A DNA stretch of 64,000 nt from an uncultured Bacteroidales bacterium (lineage in GTDB: Bacteria; Bacteroidota; Bacteroidia; Bacteroidales; FEN-979). Of the stretch, positions 45,948 through 54,617 are shown piece after piece; positions within the stretch are counted from its first letter, which is position 1; every line of letters begins with the position of its first letter. The notes beneath the pieces were generated by a model, which had not been told where the DNA came from, did not search any database, and saw nothing but the letters and a program-made list of their open reading frames with translations. The stretch is taken from positions 49,712 through 113,711 of the forward strand of contig CAIRDP010000062.1 of assembly GCA_903877385.1 (NCBI GenBank), read 5' to 3'. The position numbers and the translations under genes are program-made.

Positions 45948-48900
45948 TTAATTTTTTAAACACCTCACCGCAAACGCGTTCGACCTGTTCGAGTAGTAAT
46001 CAGAAACTGAAAAATTCTGCAGGTTCACCCCATGCGATAAAGCTTTTATAGTACCATAAGGATTTGAGGTCCAGTAGAGGATTGCAAAGCCCTGGAACTT
46101 CCAGCTTATGTTACTATAAACAATCCCGCTTTCTTTGGCTCTGAACCCATTGAAAATGGAATCCTGCAAAGGTTTCCCTGCCAGGGCCTGGTTCTGGTAA
46201 ATGGTGAACAGTGTGTTCCATTCGCTTTGGGTAGGTACATGCCATCCCGGCGGACAAAGTCCCTGGGCGCCGGGAGTATTAGAATAGGCCATCAGCTCAT
46301 CCCATTGATATAGTCCACCGTAAAGAGTACAGTTTGCAGCATTGTCACTGTAACAATATTTTTCATTGATACAATTGTCGGTCTGCTCGCTTGTGCCTTG
46401 CAGAGAAGTTCCGTAATCCAGGTTCTTCTGCATCCAGCACTGGGTTCCAATCTGGACCGTAGGATAGACTTTATTATCCCGGATATCGCTGAGGTTATTC
46501 CCGCAACTGAAAACAGCCGCGGCCTGAACGATGATGTTTTTGGTCATTGCCGAGCTGCAGGATGATACATTGGTGTAGGAATAAGTGATCGTTTTTATTC
46601 CCGCGCCTGCAAAAGAAGGCGTAAATATCCCGCTGAAAGAATTCACACCCGGTCCTGAATAGACTCCGCCGATAGGTACCCCGCCTTTGAGTTTGAAAGC
46701 TGCCGCATTGATGGTGGTGATGCTGTCGAAGCAGTAAGGAAATGATACCTGGGGAAGCGGCAGTGAGTTCATCACGATTTTGTTCGAGGATGCAGGATTG
46801 TTGGTCACGCAGGACAGGTTAGACGTTATGACGCAACGGATGCTGTCGCCAGGCTGGGGGGCATAGGAATAATTGGAGGAATTGCTTCCCTGGTCAGCCC
46901 CGTTTACTTTCCATTGATAGCTTGGCAATGTCCCTCCGTTTATCGGGGTTGCCGTATAATTAACGTTCGTTCCCGGGCAGAATGGATTGGGGTTTGCAGT
47001 GATGGAAATTCCTGCCGGGATACTATTGTTGACCACCATGGTGATGGTATTGCTTGTAGCCGGATTACTTTGCGTACAAGGCAAGTTGGAGGTGAGTGTG
47101 CAAGTAATCACATCAGTATTCACCGGATTATAGGTATAGGTTGAACTATTGTTGCCGGTATTGGCTCCGTTTACTTTCCATTGATATGTTGGAGCTGTTC
47201 CGCCATTGGTTGGTGTCGCAGTAATAGTCACTGCATTCCCGGAGCAGAAAGGATTTGCTGATGCGGTAATTGCAATACCGACGGCCAGGTTTGGATTGAC
47301 CGTCATGCTTACTGCATTACTTGTTGCCGGACTTCCCGTTGCGCAAACGGCATTTGATATCAGCACACAACTAACAATATCCCCGTTAAGCGGAATATAG
47401 GAATAGACCGGATTGTTTGAGCCAAGACTTAGCCCGTTCACCTTCCACTGGTAAACAGCTGAAGATCCGCCGTTAACAGCAGCAGTTGTAAATGTCACTG
47501 AAGTTCCTGAACAAACCGGGTTTGCCGATGGTGTGATATTAACCGAAACCGGCAACAAAGGATTGACAAGCATTGAAATAGTATTGGATGTTGCAGGATT
47601 GTTGTAAACGCAAACTGTGTTGGATGAAGTGAGGATGCAGCGTATGACATCATTATCAGCCGGAGTATAAGTATATACAGATGAATTGCCCCCGGTGTTA
47701 AGGTTATTGACTTTCCATTGATAGGAGGGAGAAGAACCTCCATAGGTTGGTGTTGCTGTAAACGTGACGGAAGTTCCTGCGCAAATATTATTCAACGATG
47801 TTGAAATGCTCACTTTCACCGAATCCCCAGGATTTACAGTAACAGGAAAATGCAGCGCTGATCCGCTGCAGCTTCCGATCTTTGGAGTGATATGATAGGT
47901 TACAATACCGGGAGTGGAAAGGGAATTGACCAGTACCTGGTTTATGACCAAACCGGAATCTGCCGAAAACCCTGTGACATTGCCGAGGGTAAGGGTTGCA
48001 GTCCAATGAAACGCTGCGCCGGGCGGAGCGGACGAAAGGGAAATGTTGGTTAATTCTCCTGTACAAATGGTTTTATTCAATGGGTTGTTGGCTAAGACAG
48101 GGATGGCTGTGGTTATAAGCTGAACGGTATCTCTTCCGATACAACCGTTAGATCCTGTAACTATAGCGGTGTATGTCCCGGTTAGCCCTGTTTTGAAAGT
48201 TTGATTAGTTCCTACAGTAGTTCCCAGGCCAAGGTTTTTCCACAAGTAAGTGCATCCGCTGCAGGCGCCTGCATCAAAGGTCACAGAATCACCGGTACAA
48301 ATGGTTTGATCGGGGCCAAGATCAGGTTGGGGCCCGGGTAAAACAGTTACAAGCTGCCAGGCAGTGTCCATTCTCCTGTCGTTATGCCTTACGATCAAGG
48401 CTACATTGTATGACCCGGCAGAAGAGTAGATATGGAATGGGGTTGACAGGTTTGAGAAGTTCCGGTTCCCTGAAGAGGGATCACCGAAATCCCAGTGAAG
48501 GCTATCCACCGGTGGAAACAGGGTTGTTGAAAAATTAATGCTGTCACCGCTGCATTGCCCGTTATGGCTTAAATAAACATAATATCGTTGTAATAACTGT
48601 GGAAGTCCGCTAAATCCATCATGTCCAAGCAAGTCAACCGCATTAATCTGAAAATTACATCCCGACCCCTGAACGGAGGGGTTGTTTATTAAATTAAGGT
48701 ATGGCATTGCGTTAACCGAACAATATATCTTCCGATCAGGACCCAACTGTAATCCGGAACTCCAGTTCCCTAAATTTGGAGCGATTGTATCTCTTGACTG
48801 AACAAAGGATAGTGAATCTTGTTTAGTAGCATCGAATTGAACAATTTGTGAATGGCCTGTTAAAATATTGTATTCGCTTGCGTACAAATATTTTGAATCA

Positions 48901-49793
48901 AGTGAAAATTCCATTGAGGCCATACCACCATTGGGCAGGAACGATCCGGCTATCAGGAACAAAGGGGTTATCTGCCCGGTCTGGGAATTAAAATTACATA
49001 CTTCTAAAACAGATGATGTTGGTTTTTTGGGGTCAAAATAATTGTATGCAGCTATCAATTGATTACCATCAGGTGAAATTTTAATTTCACGCATCAGATG
49101 TTCATGAGGTGTGTTTGGATTGATAGGGAGTAAACTATTGCTTAAAACCGCTGTAGTATCTAATCCTGTGTCATTGATCAGGTAGGATGCGTAATAGGAA
49201 GAATAATGATATTTCCTGCTCACAATCCATGCAAATTTATTGTTGCGATGTCTTGTGCCGGTAACATTCATACCAGCATCCCAGGCACTTGGAATCAAAA
49301 TGTTTTTCTGCCCTGAGGGGATATCACCCAGGGCGGTATCCAATCGCATATCAATAACTGAATACCTTAATCCTTCCGGATTTCGGTGTGCTGAGTCCCA
49401 TGGAATCCCGACAGTAAACACATAATAAAAATTGGAATCGTGTAAATATGGCACATAAAAAATAATCTGAGTTCCAAGGTCAGGATATGGATTCAACCCA
49501 TATCCGTTCGGCATAACGAAGTGATGCCTGTTATAAACTTTGACTCCATCAGAATAAAATAAAAGATGACCCAGGGAATCAGATACAGTAATCGATGTGC
49601 CTGTTTCCCAGAAAGCTGTTGAACAGTTTGTCAGGGCCACAGGCGTTCCATAATTAAACGTACTACCCGCATGATCTCCGAAATACCAGTTGTTGAATTC
49701 ACCCTGGGAAAAGGAAAATACAGGGAAAATAAGGCTGATGAAACAAAGTACCAGAAGCCTCATTTTAAGGGCTGTTTTACCGTACCTGATCAT
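45948..49793 (-). CDS. large exported repeat protein with PKD-like modules and C-terminal FISUMP domain
   Basis: About 1281 residues from ATG 49793 (49763 is an alternative), with a signal peptide (LLVLCFISLIFPVFSFSQ). Residues about 20-400 resemble the beta-propeller-like N-terminus of Bacteroidota PKD proteins (NNWYFGDHAGSTFNYG). A PKD domain lies near 415-488 (LHWDFGDPSSGNRNF). Ig/PKD-like domains follow, then about four tandem modules of roughly 80 residues at 660-1000, each with CxGxxVTFTATP and YQWKVN. A FISUMP domain (VYPTVQIGTQCWM, CPPGWHVPTQSEW) ends the protein. No type IX sorting domain is seen. It is probably surface-exposed; function unknown. Confidence 0.85.
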   Translation of the reverse strand: MIRYGKTALKMRLLVLCFISLIFPVFSFSQGEFNNWYFGDHAGSTFNYGTPVALTNCSTAFWETGTSITVSDSLGHLLFYSDGVKVYNRHHFVMPNGYGLNPYPDLGTQIIFYVPYLHDSNFYYVFTVGIPWDSAHRNPEGLRYSVIDMRLDTALGDIPSGQKNILIPSAWDAGMNVTGTRHRNNKFAWIVSRKYHYSSYYASYLINDTGLDTTAVLSNSLLPINPNTPHEHLMREIKISPDGNQLIAAYNYFDPKKPTSSVLEVCNFNSQTGQITPLFLIAGSFLPNGGMASMEFSLDSKYLYASEYNILTGHSQIVQFDATKQDSLSFVQSRDTIAPNLGNWSSGLQLGPDRKIYCSVNAMPYLNLINNPSVQGSGCNFQINAVDLLGHDGFSGLPQLLQRYYVYLSHNGQCSGDSINFSTTLFPPVDSLHWDFGDPSSGNRNFSNLSTPFHIYSSAGSYNVALIVRHNDRRMDTAWQLVTVLPGPQPDLGPDQTICTGDSVTFDAGACSGCTYLWKNLGLGTTVGTNQTFKTGLTGTYTAIVTGSNGCIGRDTVQLITTAIPVLANNPLNKTICTGELTNISLSSAPPGAAFHWTATLTLGNVTGFSADSGLVINQVLVNSLSTPGIVTYHITPKIGSCSGSALHFPVTVNPGDSVKVSISTSLNNICAGTSVTFTATPTYGGSSPSYQWKVNNLNTGGNSSVYTYTPADNDVIRCILTSSNTVCVYNNPATSNTISMLVNPLLPVSVNITPSANPVCSGTSVTFTTAAVNGGSSAVYQWKVNGLSLGSNNPVYSYIPLNGDIVSCVLISNAVCATGSPATSNAVSMTVNPNLAVGIAITASANPFCSGNAVTITATPTNGGTAPTYQWKVNGANTGNNSSTYTYNPVNTDVITCTLTSNLPCTQSNPATSNTITMVVNNSIPAGISITANPNPFCPGTNVNYTATPINGGTLPSYQWKVNGADQGSNSSNYSYAPQPGDSIRCVITSNLSCVTNNPASSNKIVMNSLPLPQVSFPYCFDSITTINAAAFKLKGGVPIGGVYSGPGVNSFSGIFTPSFAGAGIKTITYSYTNVSSCSSAMTKNIIVQAAAVFSCGNNLSDIRDNKVYPTVQIGTQCWMQKNLDYGTSLQGTSEQTDNCINEKYCYSDNAANCTLYGGLYQWDELMAYSNTPGAQGLCPPGWHVPTQSEWNTLFTIYQNQALAGKPLQDSIFNGFRAKESGIVYSNISWKFQGFAILYWTSNPYGTIKALSHGVNLQNFSVSDYYSNRSNAFAVRCLKN

Positions 49794-50066
49794 ACTTTTA
49801 GTCTCAATCAAGCTGTAAGCCGGGCAATAAAGGGTATAATATTTCCTGTTTGGTTGAAGGCCAAACCACAAAATAAAAACGGTGAAGAGTTTAATCCCCA
49901 CGAAATAAAGACTTTAATTCAGGTTTTTCGTTGTCCTGTAAAGAGTAAAGATATAGTATTTTGCACAATTATATTCTAAAAGGCAATTTAAACCCCCGGG
50001 TAAATTCCCCTCAGCCTGCATAGGAATAGGAGGTCCGGGGTTTGCAGGGGTTAGTACCAAGAATTC

Positions 50067-50465
50067 CTAGCGGATCCCGGGGTCTTTCTGGATTTCCCTG
50101 AAGCTGATGAACCTTTGCTGATATAACATTGAGAGGAATTTGCCCACCCTTTCCTCGGTTTCTTCGATGGGCTGGAGCTTGTCGGGGAATGTTTGTTTGA
50201 GATTGTTACAGATCTCGCCCGTACTTTGTTTGCCGTCGATCTGTTCCCATACAGCCGAACCGAAGGCGTCAAGCTTGATCTTTATGAACTCCTCCTTCCA
50301 TTTGGGCTGAAAAAGCTTGTTTGCCAGGTTGTTCCTGAAGCGGGGCAGGAGAATGTTAAGGGTGTCTTCCTCCCTTTTTTCGGTCTCCATCAGCCTCAGG
50401 GGATGAAGGTCAAGGGTATTGGCTGCTTTGAGGATCTTTCGCCGTTTTAAAAAGGATACTTCCAT
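50067..50465 (-). CDS. PqqD-like peptide-binding domain protein
   Basis: A 132-residue protein. The core (NILLPRFRNNLANKLFQPK, then FIKIKLDAFGSAVWEQIDGKQSTGEIC) matches PqqD-type peptide chaperones, which hold precursor peptides for radical-SAM or other modifying enzymes. There is a basic N-terminus (MEVSFLKRRKILKAAN). No precursor peptide or modifying enzyme is visible nearby, so it is an orphan PqqD here. It follows the OPT gene on the same strand with a strong hairpin between them. ATG 50465 is chosen over a longer frame that crosses that hairpin. Confidence 0.75.
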   Translation of the reverse strand: MEVSFLKRRKILKAANTLDLHPLRLMETEKREEDTLNILLPRFRNNLANKLFQPKWKEEFIKIKLDAFGSAVWEQIDGKQSTGEICNNLKQTFPDKLQPIEETEERVGKFLSMLYQQRFISFREIQKDPGIR

Positions 50466-50480
50466 AGGATAAGATAAAAT

Positions 50481-50510
50481 GGGGCTGGCAACTGAAAAGT
50501 TGCCAGCCCC
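50481..50510. terminator. perfect 13-bp hairpin between the OPT and PqqD genes
   Basis: GGGGCTGGCAACT (50481-50493) and AGTTGCCAGCCCC (50498-50510) pair perfectly around a GAAA loop (minus strand TTTC). On the minus strand it is followed by ATTTTATCTTATCC, a weak T-tract, and then by the PqqD-like start. It could be a partial terminator or a stability element. Confidence 0.7.
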
Positions 50511-50529
50511 GTGATGAAGGATATCATAA

Positions 50530-52605
50530 TTACATGCCTGATGCGGGGGGAGCCGGTTCGTCGGGCTTGCCTGCATTCTTCAGGGGGATCTGGATCAGCA
50601 CAAAGGCGATGATCGCAATGATGACAAGGCTGATGAAGTAATTCGGGTTCCTGAAGAATACGAAATGGTCGTAAAGGAAGATCTCGAATGCCGCGAATAT
50701 GGCTATGACAAGTCCCATTAGGGCCTCGCCCGCGATCATGCCCGATGCCAGCAGCACGCCTGTGTTCTCGACCCGTATCTTCTGGGCTTCGTTAAGCTTG
50801 CGCTTTCCTGTGAAATAGTCCACGCCTCCCTTGATGAGTCCGCCTACAAAAATGGCGAAGGTTGTTTCCAGGGGAAGGTACATCCCTACGCTCACAAGCA
50901 TCGGGCTGCGCACCTGCATAAGGATAAAGGCAACGCCCATGAGCATTCCCGAGATGATAAGGGGCCATGCCATGGCGCCTTCAACAATACCGCGGGAAAG
51001 GATGGCCATAAGACCGGCCTGGGGTGCCGAAAGGTTACGGCTTCCGAAACCTCCCTGGTAACCCAGGTTCTTGCCCGAAGCAATATCGCCTTCGTTGAGA
51101 TAAGCAAGTACCACGAACATGACTGCACCTGCAAGGATAACGCCGATGATGTCACCGATCTGCATCCTCCAGGGAGTACCGCCAAGGATATGGCCGGCTT
51201 TAAGGTCCTGGAGCATTTCACCTGCCACGGCTGCCGAAACACAAACGATGGCTGCTACCCCGAGTACGGTTGCAACGCCTGCATTGCCCTGTACGCCCAG
51301 GCCTACAAGGATCAGCGCGGTTACTACCAGGGCGGTAAGAGTAAGCCCGCTGATGGGGTTGTTGCTCGAACCCATGATACCTACCAGGTAGCCCGATACG
51401 GCTGCGAAGAAGAATGCCAGGATGATCATGACGGTTGAAGCCACGATGGCGATCAGCAGGTTGGTCTGGAAAATAAAGTATGTAATGGAGAAAGTGAGGA
51501 CGGCGACTGCAAGAATACCTACGATGATAGCGCCAAAGCTCAAGTCTTTTTCGGTACGGGGAGCTGATTGTCCCATTCCCTGGGCTGCTTTTTTAACGTC
51601 GGTGATGGACCGACCCACGCCTGTGATCAGGCTCTTTCTCATTTTATAAAGGGTAAATGCTGCGCTCACAAGCATGCCGCCTATAGCGATAGGCCTTACA
51701 ATGAATTTCCATATCTGCAGCATCTGGTATGCAGGGTCGTTTACCTTGGTCATGGCTTGTTCCAGCGTAAGGGTTGCATCCTTGCTCATAAGGAAGGAGG
51801 CCCATGCCTGGAAATCCATGCCTGGTAAAATAAAATACATGATCATGGGAACCATAAGTCCCCAGGCCAGGAGGCCTCCGCTGAAGTTAAGCGCTCCGAG
51901 TTTCGGTCCAATGATATAACCAACGCCCATGTATGCAGGGCTTACACCGGGAGAACTGAGCATCATGCCGCCCTTGCCAGTGAATACCGTACCTGAGATG
52001 GTCTGTTTTCCCCAGAAAACGAATTTTTCCCAGAGGTAAAGAAAGAATTTAAGTTCGCCAAGCAGTTTTACGGCAGCTCCAAGGCCCATGGCCCAGAAGA
52101 GGTATTTGGAACCGCCTGAACCGCCTTGTCCTGCCTTGTGGATCTCGGCAGCGGCAACGGATTCGGGGAAGGGCAGTTCGGCATCTTCAACCATCACGCG
52201 GCGAAGCAGGGCCACGAACATGATGCCCAGGATACCGCCGGCTATGAGGATAAGCGATGAGGTGACATAATGACCAAACGTGAAAAATTCGGGCCAGATA
52301 CCTGATACGAAAAATGCCGGAAGGGTGAAAATTGCGCCTGCGGCAACGGATTCCCCTATGGAACCTACAGTACGTGTGAAGTTCTCTTCAAGGATAGTCC
52401 CCCGCATGATACGGAGCAGGGCCATCCCAAGAACGGCAGCAGGATAGGTCGCGGCGATGGTCATCCCTGCCTTAAGCCCCAGGTAAGCATTTGCAGCCCC
52501 GAGGATAACGGCAAAGAACAAGCCTACGATCAGCGCCCGCACCGTGAATTCCTTCATATGCGTTTCGGCGGAGACGAAGGGTAAATACTTTTTAGCTTCA
52601 GCCAT
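50530..52605 (-). CDS. OPT-family oligopeptide transporter
   Basis: A 691-residue polytopic membrane protein with about 16 helices of the OPT superfamily. The N-terminal block (ALIVGLFFAVILGAANAYLGLKAGMTIAATYPAAVLGMALLR) is characteristic of the bacterial OPT branch. Repeats of Gly-rich helices and NPISGLTLTALV occur in the second half. Members import oligopeptides or metal-chelate complexes; the substrate is not predictable. It is the first gene on the minus strand before the PqqD-like gene, separated by a hairpin. Confidence 0.92.
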   Translation of the reverse strand: MAEAKKYLPFVSAETHMKEFTVRALIVGLFFAVILGAANAYLGLKAGMTIAATYPAAVLGMALLRIMRGTILEENFTRTVGSIGESVAAGAIFTLPAFFVSGIWPEFFTFGHYVTSSLILIAGGILGIMFVALLRRVMVEDAELPFPESVAAAEIHKAGQGGSGGSKYLFWAMGLGAAVKLLGELKFFLYLWEKFVFWGKQTISGTVFTGKGGMMLSSPGVSPAYMGVGYIIGPKLGALNFSGGLLAWGLMVPMIMYFILPGMDFQAWASFLMSKDATLTLEQAMTKVNDPAYQMLQIWKFIVRPIAIGGMLVSAAFTLYKMRKSLITGVGRSITDVKKAAQGMGQSAPRTEKDLSFGAIIVGILAVAVLTFSITYFIFQTNLLIAIVASTVMIILAFFFAAVSGYLVGIMGSSNNPISGLTLTALVVTALILVGLGVQGNAGVATVLGVAAIVCVSAAVAGEMLQDLKAGHILGGTPWRMQIGDIIGVILAGAVMFVVLAYLNEGDIASGKNLGYQGGFGSRNLSAPQAGLMAILSRGIVEGAMAWPLIISGMLMGVAFILMQVRSPMLVSVGMYLPLETTFAIFVGGLIKGGVDYFTGKRKLNEAQKIRVENTGVLLASGMIAGEALMGLVIAIFAAFEIFLYDHFVFFRNPNYFISLVIIAIIAFVLIQIPLKNAGKPDEPAPPASGM

Positions 52606-52690
52606 AATCGTGAGTTTTTAATTTTTTGCTAAATAACGAAAAAAGGAGCAACCTAACAAGGAATATTGAAATAGTGAACAATGAATAATC

Positions 52691-52723
52691 ACCAGTCCCC
52701 AGCCCCCAGGTCCTGGTCACTGG
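52691..52723. repeat. degenerate CCAGT/ACTGG repeat at the rsmG 3' end
   Basis: ACCAGTCCCCAGCCCCCAGG followed by TCCTGGTCACTGGT contains imperfect inverted pieces and overlaps the last codons of rsmG. It is related in composition to the repeats at 29.3 and 55.4 kb. Confidence 0.45.
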
Positions 52724-53337
52724 TACAGGTGAAGGAGTTTCTTGGTTTCGAAGTACTCTTCGGTGAAAAATTCCGATAAGGGATAAATCTTCCATTCGGC
52801 CCTGATCAGCTTCAGCTCTTCCTCGAAATCGCCTCCCTTGAGATAAAGAAAACCGTTTTCAAGGCTGTTTTCCCCGCCTTTGATGACCAGCTTTTTCAGA
52901 GCCGAGCTGAAATCGGCTACGTTGGTTACCGAACGCCCCAGTATGAAATCATAGGGTTGTTTCAGGTTCTCATACCTGCAGTTCAGGGCTTTTGCATTGC
53001 CCAGGCCCAGTTCATTGATAATGGAATCGGCTACGTGGATCTTTTTCCCGATTGAATCCACCAGCACAAATTCCGATTCGGGGAACATGATGGCAAGGGG
53101 TATGCCCGGGATCCCGCCCCCGGTGCCGGCATCCATGATCCAGCTGCCGGGTTTGAACTGTATCACTTTTGCAATACCCAGGGAATGCAGTATATGCCTT
53201 TCCTCGAGATGTTCTATATCCTTACGGCTGATGACATTGATACGGCTGTTCCATTCGGGATACAATTCGAGCAAACGGGCAAACTGTTGGGATTGCTTTT
53301 CGCTGAGGCTGGGGAAATATTTCCTGATCAGTTCCAT
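52717..53337 (-). CDS. rsmG: 16S rRNA (guanine527-N7)-methyltransferase
   Basis: A 206-residue RsmG (GidB) that methylates G527 of 16S rRNA. Seen: the SAM motif IMDAGTGGGIPGIPLAIMFPE and the preceding INVISRKDIEHLEERHILHSL of the family, plus LGRSVTNVADFSSALKKLV. ATG 53337 is used; an upstream frame crosses the bTHX terminator. The gene comes directly after that terminator on the minus strand and has no -7 box of its own seen, so read-through from bTHX is possible. The last codons lie in a degenerate repeat. Confidence 0.93.
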   Translation of the reverse strand: MELIRKYFPSLSEKQSQQFARLLELYPEWNSRINVISRKDIEHLEERHILHSLGIAKVIQFKPGSWIMDAGTGGGIPGIPLAIMFPESEFVLVDSIGKKIHVADSIINELGLGNAKALNCRYENLKQPYDFILGRSVTNVADFSSALKKLVIKGGENSLENGFLYLKGGDFEEELKLIRAEWKIYPLSEFFTEEYFETKKLLHLYQ

Positions 53338-53343
53338 AAAAAA

Positions 53344-53366
53344 TCCGGGTGCTGAAAACACCCGGA
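53344..53366 (-). terminator. intrinsic terminator of the bTHX gene
   Basis: TCCGGGTG (53344-53351) pairs with CACCCGGA (53359-53366); on the minus strand TTTTTT follows immediately, just before the rsmG start. Confidence 0.8.
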
Positions 53367-53411
53367 CTACATTATTTTATATTCTCAAGCACGAAAACTA
53401 AAGTTCAGGCT

Positions 53412-53747
53412 TTATTCCTTTGGAGCTTCGGCTGCCGGTTCTTCGGGAGCGCCGGCTTCTTTGGGTTCGGCTTTCTTCTTTGGCTTGGCAACTTTTGGCT
53501 TTGCTTCAGCTTCTTCGGTCTTTGCTTCAACTTTTTTTACAGCTGCCTTCTTTGCAGCTTTCTTTTCTTCTGCTGCGACCTCAGCTGCGGCAGGCTTTAC
53601 ATGCTCATCAACCGGCTTTGCTTTTACTTTTATTTCTTTTGGCTTAGGGGGCTCAACAATTCCTTTTTTCTTCCTGCGCGGACGTCTTACTCCGAAGGAT
53701 CCGATAATGATCTTCCCTCTCCTTGATTTTTTATCTCCTTTTCCCAT
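53412..53747 (-). CDS. 30S ribosomal protein bTHX-like, with long basic tail
   Basis: A 111-residue protein. The first 27 residues (MGKGDKKSRRGKIIIGSFGV, then RRPRRKK) match bTHX, a small basic 30S protein of Bacteroidota and Thermus. Residues 28-111 are a Lys/Ala/Glu/Pro-rich low-complexity tail (KVKAKP, KKAAKKAAVKKVE, EPAAEAPKE). Classic bTHX has no such tail. Its role is unknown; similar tails in ribosomal proteins may bind rRNA or be disordered. It has its own -7 box and terminator, typical of a strongly expressed gene. Confidence 0.85.
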   Translation of the reverse strand: MGKGDKKSRRGKIIIGSFGVRRPRRKKKGIVEPPKPKEIKVKAKPVDEHVKPAAAEVAAEEKKAAKKAAVKKVEAKTEEAEAKPKVAKPKKKAEPKEAGAPEEPAAEAPKE

Positions 53748-53777
53748 ATTTGTTCATTTTTAGTTTTCCTGAAAAAG

Positions 53778-53785
53778 CAAAGTTA
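53778..53785 (-). promoter_or_regulatory. -7 box of the bTHX gene
   Basis: Minus strand TAACTTTG matches TAnnTTTG, 30 bases before ATG 53747. Confidence 0.6.
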
Positions 53786-53803
53786 AAAAAATGATCCGAG
53801 AAA

Positions 53804-54514
53804 TCAGGCTTGCTTCGTATTTTTCTTCAGAAAGTCACGGATAATCATATCCGATTTCCTTATCGAACCCGATGCCCACTGCAACAGGACCTCCGTTTTT
53901 TCCTGTTCATCCAGGGCCCAACCGAGCCCTGAATTCCTCAGCCGGTTCGTGAGGGAATGAAGAAAGATAGCAGCAGATACACTAATGTTGAGGCTTTCGG
54001 TAAACCCGAACATGGGTATTTTGATGAACTGGTCGGCAAGTCCTAGGGCTTCCTCTGACAGCCCGTTCAGCTCGGTCCCGAACAGAAGTGCGAAACGGCC
54101 GTCGAGGGGAAGGTCATCGGGGCTGAAATCATCCTTATGGGGGCTGGTGGCCACTATCCTGTAACCTTTTTCCTTCAGCGACAGAATGCAGGATGAGGTG
54201 TTTGAAGCAGTTGTATTATATTTAAACAAAGTGAGCCATTTGGCTGAACCCAGCGCCACATCAGGATTCACCTCGTACTTATTGTTATTTTCAATGATAT
54301 GTACATCCTGCAGCCCGAAGCAGTCGCAGGTCCTCAAAACGGCGCTGGCGTTATGCGGCTGGTAAATATCCTCAAGGATAATTGTAATATACCTTGTGCG
54401 TAATGAAATGATCTCGTTGAACCTTGCTTTCCTCTCATCCGAGACAAAGCAGAGGAGGTGGTCGAGCATCTTTCGTTTTAAGATAAGATCAATATTTCCG
54501 ATATCAGCAATCAT
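53804..54514 (-). CDS. SPOUT (TrmH-like) RNA 2'-O-methyltransferase
   Basis: A 236-residue SpoU/TrmH-family methyltransferase. Seen: ILEDIYQPHNASAVLRTCDCFG (motif 1, with the Asn and Arg of the SPOUT knot), FALLFGTELNGLSEEAL (motif 2) and FTESLNISVSAAIFLH (motif 3, knot and SAM binding). These match tRNA Gm18 methyltransferase TrmH best. The short N-terminal helical extension is family-like. It has its own -7 box, divergent from the TPR membrane protein gene. Confidence 0.88.
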   Translation of the reverse strand: MIADIGNIDLILKRKMLDHLLCFVSDERKARFNEIISLRTRYITIILEDIYQPHNASAVLRTCDCFGLQDVHIIENNNKYEVNPDVALGSAKWLTLFKYNTTASNTSSCILSLKEKGYRIVATSPHKDDFSPDDLPLDGRFALLFGTELNGLSEEALGLADQFIKIPMFGFTESLNISVSAAIFLHSLTNRLRNSGLGWALDEQEKTEVLLQWASGSIRKSDMIIRDFLKKNTKQA

Positions 54515-54540
54515 CAGTAATTATGCTAAATAATTCATTC

Positions 54541-54548
54541 CAAAGGTA
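54541..54548 (-). promoter_or_regulatory. -7 box of the TrmH-like gene
   Basis: Minus strand TACCTTTG matches TAnnTTTG, 26 bases before ATG 54514; divergent from the box at 54588. Confidence 0.6.
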
Positions 54549-54587
54549 AAAAAATGAATCGGTAGTAGGGGATAAAGGGAAAAAATG

Positions 54588-54595
54588 TAACTTTG
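54588..54595 (+). promoter_or_regulatory. -7 box of the TPR membrane protein gene
   Basis: TAACTTTG matches TAnnTTTG, 22 bases before ATG 54618. Confidence 0.6.
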
Positions 54596-54617
54596 CAAAC
54601 TCAAATTTTTCAAAAAG

